DNA of 11,237 nucleotides from Syntrophomonadaceae bacterium. Lineage in GTDB: Bacteria > Bacillota > Dethiobacteria > DTU022. How positions within the stretch are numbered: the first letter of the stretch is position 1; each line of letters begins with the position of its first letter. This document shows positions 6,547 to 11,237 of the stretch, piece after piece. The DNA lies in the NCBI GenBank assembly GCA_007136055.1, contig SLHT01000071.1, forward strand, positions 1 through 11,237. Direction: 5' to 3'. The notes below the pieces were generated by a model. That model worked only from the letters and a program-made list of their open reading frames with translations. It was not told the origin of the DNA and ran no database searches. Made by a program: the position numbers and the translations under genes.

Positions 6547-7236
6547 ATGCAGGACGATGCCATTATGATTAGAGATTTGCCACTTGAGGAGAGACCCAGG
6601 GAAAAGCTTAGGGCCCTTGGAGCAGGTGCTTTATCCAATGCCGAACTGCTGGCCATACTGCTCCGTGTAGGCAGCAGGAATGAATCGGCTGTGCAGGTAG
6701 CAACAAGAATTCTGGCCCGCGGCGGGGGTTTAAGAAATCTGCCCGATCTCTCCCTTGAAGAACTGCAGGAAAATAAGGGAATCGGGCCCGATAAAGCGGT
6801 TATGATCAAGGCTGCACTTGAGTTGGGTTCCAGGCTGGCTACAACTCCCCGCGGTGAAACCGGCTCTATCACCAGTCCCCGCCAGGCGGCCGATCTTTTT
6901 ATGGAAGAACTGCGCTACAAAAAGAAAGAATATTTCAAGATTCTGCTTTTAAATACCAAGAACCATATTATCTCCAAAGAAGAAATTTCAGTGGGCAGCC
7001 TAAGCGCTTCGATTGTCCATCCGCGGGAGATATTCAATATCCCCCTGCGTAAAAGCGCTTCTTCGGTAATTCTTTTTCATAACCACCCCAGCGGCGATCC
7101 TTCACCGAGCCAGGAGGATTTGGAGGTTACCAGGCGGCTGGTCGATGCAGGTAATATTTTGGGGGTGGCTGTGCGCGATCATATTATAATCGGGGATGGT
7201 TGCTTCTTCAGCTTTCGGGAGAAGGGTTTGCTATAG
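6547..7236 (+). CDS. radC: RadC-family JAB/MPN domain protein
   Basis: The protein has 229 residues from ATG 6547. An N-terminal RadC segment (IRDLPLEERPREKL) is followed by a helix-hairpin-helix type DNA-binding region (NKGIGPDKAVMIKAALELG, about 76-94). The C-terminal JAB/MPN+ domain has the zinc signature HNHPSGDPSPSQED (H178, H180, D191) and an upstream acidic residue (E146 in KEEISVG). The metal site is intact, so a hydrolase is expected, yet the cellular role is unsettled; the old DNA-repair assignment is not well supported. Start choice: the AGAAAGGA site (6528-6535) overlaps the ATG at 6535 and is only 2 nt from the ATG at 6538, while ATG 6547 has an 11-nt spacer and is preferred. The in-frame ATG at 6535 would add four residues. 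Neighbour maf is its usual partner in Bacillota. Confidence 0.95.
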   Translation: MQDDAIMIRDLPLEERPREKLRALGAGALSNAELLAILLRVGSRNESAVQVATRILARGGGLRNLPDLSLEELQENKGIGPDKAVMIKAALELGSRLATTPRGETGSITSPRQAADLFMEELRYKKKEYFKILLLNTKNHIISKEEISVGSLSASIVHPREIFNIPLRKSASSVILFHNHPSGDPSPSQEDLEVTRRLVDAGNILGVAVRDHIIIGDGCFFSFREKGLL

Positions 7237-7243
7237 GGAGCTC

Positions 7244-7344
7244 TTATCAAAGCAGGAATTATATGGTATCATGTCAATAAGTTTAGTTTTGTATTTGTCT
7301 TCGTTACAAGCAAACAGTGACCTGTTTGTTGTTTAGAGTAGAAT
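7244..7344 (+). promoter_or_regulatory. Weak promoter candidates in the leader after radC
   Basis: Two alternatives can be read. P1 is TTATCA (7244-7249), 17 nt, TATCAT (7267-7272), matching consensus at 4 and 5 of 6 positions. P2 is GTGACC (7317-7322), 16 nt, TAGAAT (7339-7344), also 4 and 5 of 6; its -35 box falls in the middle of the inverted repeat at 7311-7328. Either could start the radical SAM unit, with a leader of roughly 100-180 nt. Neither is strong. Confidence 0.3.
7311..7328. repeat. Inverted repeat CAAACAG-TGAC-CTGTTTG
   Basis: A perfect 7-bp inverted repeat with a 4-nt centre, extendable by a G-T and an A-T pair (7309-7330). It could be an operator for a dimeric regulator, since it overlaps the -35 box of candidate P2, or a weak AT-rich terminator for radC, since TTGTTT follows. 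The stem has only 3 G/C pairs of 7 and the T tract is interrupted, so a terminator is less likely. Confidence 0.5.
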
Positions 7345-7369
7345 AATTATGCCGCTATATTAATTATGT

Positions 7370-7395
7370 GCCTCCGGATAAGCTCCCGGTGAGGC
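7370..7395 (+). other. GC-rich hairpin in the leader of the radical SAM unit
   Basis: GCCTCCGG (7370-7377) can pair with CCGGTGAGGC (7386-7395), giving an 8-bp stem with a 2-nt bulge and an 8-nt loop. It is the only strongly GC-rich structure in an otherwise AT-rich leader. No U tract follows, so it is not an intrinsic terminator. I do not recognise a known riboswitch class in it. Confidence 0.4.
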
Positions 7396-7407
7396 TAAAA
7401 ATATTAT

Positions 7408-7431
7408 AAACAGCTCTTATTACCGCTGTTT
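7408..7431. repeat. Inverted repeat AAACAGC-N10-GCTGTTT
   Basis: A perfect 7-bp inverted repeat with a 10-nt loop, ending 23 nt before the start codon at 7455. It uses the same AAACAG/CTGTTT arms as the inverted repeat at 7311-7328. It could be a second operator or an RNA hairpin just upstream of the ribosome site GGAG (7445-7448). Confidence 0.5.
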
Positions 7432-7454
7432 AACAAAATATCATGGAGATTTAA

Positions 7455-9254
7455 ATGCCTGTAGACAAAAATGTACTGGAAAAAGTCCTTGCCCGGGTCC
7501 AGAAGCCGGCCCGCTACCTTGGCAACGAATGGAACACCTGTTTGAAGGATCATCAGCAGGCAACTTTAAAGATGGCTTTTGCTTTCCCGGATCTTTACGA
7601 AGTGGGTATGTCAAACCAGGGGTTAAAGATTCTTTACGAAAGTGTGAACAGCAGGCCTGAGATACTCATGGAACGGACTTTTGCTCCCGCTGCAGACATG
7701 GAAGGTTTAATGCGCGAAAATGATTTACCCCTTTTTGCCCTTGAAAGCCAGGAACCCCTGACCAGTTTTGACGTTATTGGTTTTTCCCTGCAGTACGAAT
7801 TAAGTTACACTAATGTTTTAAATATGCTTGACATGGCAGGTCTGGCTCTTTACAGTGACAGGCGCAGCGAAAAAGATCCGCTGGTAATCGGCGGTGGGCC
7901 ATGTGTTTTTAACCCCGAACCGCTGGCTCCATTTTTCGATCTCTTTGTCTTAGGTGAAGCAGAAGAGTTTTTGCCTGATCTGCTTGCCGAAATCGCAGCT
8001 CTGAAAGCTGAAAATCATTGCAAAAAAGAACTTTTAATTAAGCTTTCCGTTTTCGAAGGGGTCTACGTTCCTTCCCTGTACAAGCCCTTATACCGGGAAG
8101 GTTTTCTCTGCGGTATGGAAAAACTTGACCCCCGTGCCCCGGATACAATCAGGAAAAAATACGTACCTGATCTTGACCGTGCGCCTTACCCCACTGCTCC
8201 TATTGTGCCATTCATCCAGACAGTCCACGATCGGGCCGTGATTGAATTATTTCGGGGCTGTGGGCGGGGCTGCCGCTTCTGCCAGGCCGGTTACATATTT
8301 CGCCCGGTCCGCAGGCGAAGCAGTGAAAATATTGTTAAAACCGCTAAAGATCTTGTCACGGGCACGGGCTACGAGGAGATATCGCTGTCATCACTGAGCA
8401 GTGCTGATTACCCTCAACTAGATGTTCTAATCAGTGCGGTGGACAACGCCCTTTCCGCCGGCAGGGTAAAATGCAGCCTTCCTTCGCTGCGTCTTGATTC
8501 CTATTCTGTTAAATTGGCCGAACAAGTGCACCATGGGCGGCGCAGCAACCTGACATTTGCCCCCGAGGCGGCGACAGAGCGACTGCGCATGGTAATTAAG
8601 AAAAATATTTCCGAAGAAGAAATATTTAATGCGCTGAGTGACGCTGTAGAGGCAGGTTGGCAGGGTTTTAAACTATATTTTATGATTGGCCTTCCTACAG
8701 AAGAAAATGAGGATGTTGAAGCGATCCTGACCCTGTGCCGAAGAATCAGGCAGTATTTTAAAAAAGAAGCTAAGCGCAGCCTGAATATTTCAGTCAGTGT
8801 CTCTACATTTGTGCCAAAGGCCCATACTCCATTCCAGTGGGAACCGCAGCTGGCCCTGCCGAAAGTTATTGAGCGCCAACAGCTCTTGCGCAGGGGGTTT
8901 AGAAATATGTCCGGCATTGATTACAGTTGGCATGAAGCGGAAGGCAGCTTGCTGGAAGCAGTATTTGCCCGTGGTGATCGCACCCTGGCGCATCTTCTGG
9001 AGCGAGCCTGGCAGCGGGGATGCCGTTTTGACGGCTGGTCGGAGCACTTTTCTTTTGAACGCTGGCAGAATGCATTTCAGGATCTTGAACTTGACCCCGG
9101 AAGTTATGCTTATAGGCGTTTCGAGTATGACGATTACCTGCCCTGGGACCACCTGGACTGTGGAGTAAGCAAAGAAATATTTATTCGCGAGCATCGAGAG
9201 GCTTTAAACGGTGATTTGCCAGAAGGAGCAGTTGATGGAACGCATTCGCTTTAG
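7455..9254 (+). CDS. B12-binding-type radical SAM protein, TIGR03960 family
   Basis: A 599-residue cytoplasmic iron-sulfur enzyme. The N-terminal part (about 1-200) is the cobalamin-binding-like Rossmann region of the family (PDLYEVGMSNQGLKILYE, IGFSLQYELSYTNVLNMLD, VIGGGPCVFNPEP). The radical SAM core follows with the cluster motif RGCGRGCRFCQAG: C269, C273 and C276 in CxxxCxxC spacing. Also present are ISLSSLSSADYP, LTFAPEAATERLR and KLYFMIGLPTE, all typical. The C-terminal stretch (WDHLDCGVSKEIFIREH) is the family's closing motif. The reaction is unknown. It almost always sits with TIGR03936 and RNase E/G, as here, so an RNA or ribosome modification role is a reasonable inference. Start ATG 7455 is backed by GGAG (7445-7448) with 6-nt spacing. 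The last 20 nt overlap the next gene. Confidence 0.95.
   Translation: MPVDKNVLEKVLARVQKPARYLGNEWNTCLKDHQQATLKMAFAFPDLYEVGMSNQGLKILYESVNSRPEILMERTFAPAADMEGLMRENDLPLFALESQEPLTSFDVIGFSLQYELSYTNVLNMLDMAGLALYSDRRSEKDPLVIGGGPCVFNPEPLAPFFDLFVLGEAEEFLPDLLAEIAALKAENHCKKELLIKLSVFEGVYVPSLYKPLYREGFLCGMEKLDPRAPDTIRKKYVPDLDRAPYPTAPIVPFIQTVHDRAVIELFRGCGRGCRFCQAGYIFRPVRRRSSENIVKTAKDLVTGTGYEEISLSSLSSADYPQLDVLISAVDNALSAGRVKCSLPSLRLDSYSVKLAEQVHHGRRSNLTFAPEAATERLRMVIKKNISEEEIFNALSDAVEAGWQGFKLYFMIGLPTEENEDVEAILTLCRRIRQYFKKEAKRSLNISVSVSTFVPKAHTPFQWEPQLALPKVIERQQLLRRGFRNMSGIDYSWHEAEGSLLEAVFARGDRTLAHLLERAWQRGCRFDGWSEHFSFERWQNAFQDLELDPGSYAYRRFEYDDYLPWDHLDCGVSKEIFIREHREALNGDLPEGAVDGTHSL
9221..9228 (+). promoter_or_regulatory. 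Ribosome binding site that decides the TIGR03936 start
   Basis: AGAAGGAG inside the end of the TIGR03960 gene stands 6 nt before ATG 9235. The longer reading from GTG 9211 has no such site and would add eight residues (VICQKEQL) before MERIRFSFARK, which is where the family begins. Confidence 0.75.
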
Positions 9255-9948
9255 CTTCGCCCGTAAAAAGCCCCTGGCTTATATCTCGCACCTGGATATT
9301 ATGCGACTTTTTTTGCGGGCCCTGCGCAGAAGCGCCCTGCCGGTGGCTTACAGCCAGGGCTATAATCCGCACCCTCGCTTAACCCTGGCTTTGCCCCTGC
9401 CACTCGGGGTAACTGCCGCAGAGGAATTGGGCGAAATTGTTTTTGCAGAAGTGGTCGGCCCTGAAAAATTTATTAACATTCTTAGCCTGCAGCTTCCGGG
9501 TGCGCTGGAATTGCTTCATGCTGTATCTGCCGATCCTGAACAGCCTGCCCTTGCCGCAAAGGTTTGTGCTGCCCGGTACAGGGTTTATTTCAGCAGAGGA
9601 TCGGACGTAACCGGTAATGAGAAATTGCTTGAACAGGCCCTGGAATACCTGATGGCCAAAGAAGAAATAATATTGGAGAAAAAGAGCAAAAAGAAAAAAA
9701 CAATCAACATTAATGTCCGTCCCTATATTTATGAGGCGGTTATTATAAAAAAAGAGGACAAGCCACTAGAATTGAGATTGCTTTTAAAGGCAGGCAGCAG
9801 CGGTGGTGTATCGCCATTTTTTGTTATCGAACAGCTCACCTCTGTAATCGGTTCAGCATTATTTAATGATCATGATTGGCATGTCCATCGGGAAAAGTTA
9901 TATGCCGATCACAATGGAACCCTGCAGCCTCTGTCCGAAAGGATGTGA
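9235..9948 (+). CDS. Radical SAM-associated protein, TIGR03936 / DUF2344
   Basis: A 237-residue cytoplasmic protein, of normal length. The family N-terminus is plain: RIRFSFARKKPLAYISHLD, then ALRRSALPVAYSQGYNPHPR (29-48) and LALPLPLGV (51-59). A Lys-rich run (149-155) precedes ININVRPYI, matching the basic-then-Asp/Asn-Val-Arg-Pro segment of relatives. The fold and reaction are not established. In some genomes this domain is fused to the C-terminus of TIGR03960, so the two probably act together; here they are separate and overlap by 20 nt, implying translational coupling. The stop lies 8 nt before the RNase E/G start. Confidence 0.92.
   Translation: MERIRFSFARKKPLAYISHLDIMRLFLRALRRSALPVAYSQGYNPHPRLTLALPLPLGVTAAEELGEIVFAEVVGPEKFINILSLQLPGALELLHAVSADPEQPALAAKVCAARYRVYFSRGSDVTGNEKLLEQALEYLMAKEEIILEKKSKKKKTININVRPYIYEAVIIKKEDKPLELRLLLKAGSSGGVSPFFVIEQLTSVIGSALFNDHDWHVHREKLYADHNGTLQPLSERM
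9941..9948 (+). promoter_or_regulatory. Ribosome binding site for the RNase E/G gene
   Basis: GGATGTGA, one mismatch from GGAGGTGA, contains the TGA stop of the TIGR03936 gene and lies 8 nt before ATG 9957. This supports that start and ties the three genes into one unit. Confidence 0.55.
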
Positions 9949-9956
9949 AAAGTTTT

Positions 9957-11237
9957 ATGGATAAAAAAATAATTGTTAACTGTGACAACAGGGCAACGCG
10001 TGTTGCTATGTTGGAAAAGGGAAAGCTGGTTGAACTCGATATTGAAAGGCCCCTGCAGCAGCGGGTGGTCGGAAATCTATATAAAGGGACTGTAGCCAAT
10101 GTATTGCCGGGCATGCAGGCTGCTTTTGTCGATATTGGGTTAGGGAAGAATGCTTTTCTCTATGTCGATGATATCTATACCGACTGGGATGATGAAAGTC
10201 CGTCTCCTGCTCACAACATCATCGAAAAGCTTTTGAAGGTTGGAGAAGAAATTATGGTTCAGGTGGTTAAAGAGCCTTATGGCAGCAAGGGAGCGCGTGT
10301 AACCGGGCAAATTACAATTCCCGGGCGTTACCTGGTGCTGGTCCCCGGAGCTGAGTACATCGGTGTATCTAAACGAATTGAAAGTCAGGCTGAACGGGAT
10401 CGCCTGCGACGTGAAGTGGAAAAGTTTAAGTTAGATGATCTCGGCCTGATTGTGCGCACAGTGGCCGAAGGGGTGGAATCAAAAGTAATGGAGCAGGATC
10501 TGCAGTTTTTAATTCAGCTCTGGAAACGTATTTCTACCCGCTTTGAGCAAAAGGCGGCGCCGTCCATACTTTACCAGGATCTTTCCTTAACCTGTCGCAT
10601 CGCACGCGATCTATTTGTCGAGGAATTTAGCAGTTTTCTGATTGATAACGAGCATGAATACGATAAAGTGCGCGAAATTGTAGATTACATATCTCCTCAC
10701 TTGAAGCCTAAAGTTAAACTTTACCGGGAAAAAGAGCCTATCTTTGAACGTTATGGGGTCGAGGTGGAACTTGAAAAAGCCCTAGCCCGCCAGGTATGGC
10801 TGAAAAGCGGTGGATACCTTGTTTTTGACGAAGCCGAGGCTTTAACTGTGGTCGATGTCAACACTGGGCGCTATACCGGGCGCCGCAACCTGGCTGATAC
10901 AATATTAAAGACCAACCTGGAAGCAGCAGAAGAAATTGCCCGCCAGGTGCGGCTGCGCGATATCGGGGGAATCATTATTGTAGATTTTATCGATATGAGT
11001 ATTGAAGATCACCGCCGGAAAGTTATAGAAAAATTGAATATTTCGATCAAAAATGATCGCACTAAAACATATGTCCTTGGCCTGACTAATTTAGGCCTTG
11101 TCGAAATGACCAGGAAAAAAGTTCGCCAGGATCTACCTGAATATCTGCAGCAGCCCTGCCCGTACTGTGGCGGATCAGGCCGGGTGCTAACACCGCTCGT
11201 GGTTAGCACCAGGATCGAAACTGAACTAAAAGAAGAG
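9957..11237 (+). CDS. rng: Ribonuclease E/G family protein (3' partial)
   Basis: An open frame of 427 codons with no stop runs off the window end. It encodes an endoribonuclease of the RNase E/G family, which cuts AU-rich single-stranded RNA in mRNA decay and rRNA/tRNA processing. The S1 domain begins near residue 38 (VVGNLYKGTVANVLPGMQAA). The catalytic DNase I-like domain has VVDVNTG with D300 and IIIVDFIDM with D343, the Mg2+-binding aspartates equivalent to D303 and D346 of E. coli RNase E. The zinc-link CPYC (C401, C404) needed for dimer-to-tetramer assembly follows. What is visible covers nearly all of the catalytic half. Whether a long RNase E-like C-terminal scaffold follows cannot be seen; RNase G size (about 490-570) is more usual in Clostridia. 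The symbol is a family-level guess. Confidence 0.95.
   Translation, partial: MDKKIIVNCDNRATRVAMLEKGKLVELDIERPLQQRVVGNLYKGTVANVLPGMQAAFVDIGLGKNAFLYVDDIYTDWDDESPSPAHNIIEKLLKVGEEIMVQVVKEPYGSKGARVTGQITIPGRYLVLVPGAEYIGVSKRIESQAERDRLRREVEKFKLDDLGLIVRTVAEGVESKVMEQDLQFLIQLWKRISTRFEQKAAPSILYQDLSLTCRIARDLFVEEFSSFLIDNEHEYDKVREIVDYISPHLKPKVKLYREKEPIFERYGVEVELEKALARQVWLKSGGYLVFDEAEALTVVDVNTGRYTGRRNLADTILKTNLEAAEEIARQVRLRDIGGIIIVDFIDMSIEDHRRKVIEKLNISIKNDRTKTYVLGLTNLGLVEMTRKKVRQDLPEYLQQPCPYCGGSGRVLTPLVVSTRIETELKEE

Noticed and set aside
8501..9194. Two overlapping - strand open frames (134 and 138 codons) and one + strand frame (8797-9168) inside the TIGR03960 gene
   Set aside because: All lie over a conserved radical SAM coding frame and show no domain or ribosome site; they are expected by chance at this base composition.
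9211..9234. Longer start (GTG 9211) for the TIGR03936 gene
   Set aside because: AGAAGGAG at 9221-9228 sits 6 nt before ATG 9235, and homologues begin at the MERIRFSF-type segment.

Overview
The window reads as a chromosomal segment of a Bacillota bacterium of the Clostridia type (Peptococcales/Dethiobacteria-like; this placement is an inference). The grounds are the linkage maf - radC - TIGR03960 radical SAM - TIGR03936 - RNase E/G, a Gx/HepI-type membrane protein next to maf, G-rich Shine-Dalgarno sites of the GGAGGTGA type, TTG starts and sigma-A-like promoters. All nine genes are on the + strand. I see no RNA gene, mobile element or CRISPR array.

Region 1 (1-5157) holds three consecutive proton-translocating antiporter subunits of the MrpD/NuoL-M-N superfamily. 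The first lacks its N-terminus because the window begins inside it. All three keep the TM5 glutamate and the TM7, TM8 and TM12 lysines of working channels. A well-formed sigma-A-like promoter lies in the 76-nt gap before the second gene. The third gene follows the second with no gap and uses a TTG start. The third protein is unusual: after the antiporter core it carries five 25-residue tandem repeats predicted to be helical, then a final membrane helix. The layout recalls the lateral helix of complex I NuoL. The likely role of the block is Na+/H+ or H+ transport, probably as part of an Mrp-like or membrane-bound redox complex whose other subunits would lie upstream.

Region 2 (5265-7236) encodes a Gx/HepI-type small membrane protein whose stop overlaps the start of maf (nucleotide pyrophosphatase, dTTP/UTP type), followed by radC (JAB/MPN-type metalloprotein).

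Region 3 (7237-7454) is a 218-nt leader with three inverted repeats and weak promoter candidates. Two of the inverted repeats share the same half-site, AAACAG/CTGTTT. Many Clostridia carry mreBCD/min genes at this point, and here there are none.

Region 4 (7455-11237) is a tightly packed unit: a B12-binding-type radical SAM protein (TIGR03960), its usual partner TIGR03936/DUF2344 overlapping it by 20 nt, and the first 427 codons of a ribonuclease E/G family protein that runs off the window. In relatives this unit usually continues into rplU-rpmA-obg, which suggests a link to RNA or ribosome maturation.

Most of the window is conserved housekeeping sequence. The best candidates for something new are the repeat-bearing tail of the third antiporter subunit and the structured leader before the radical SAM unit.
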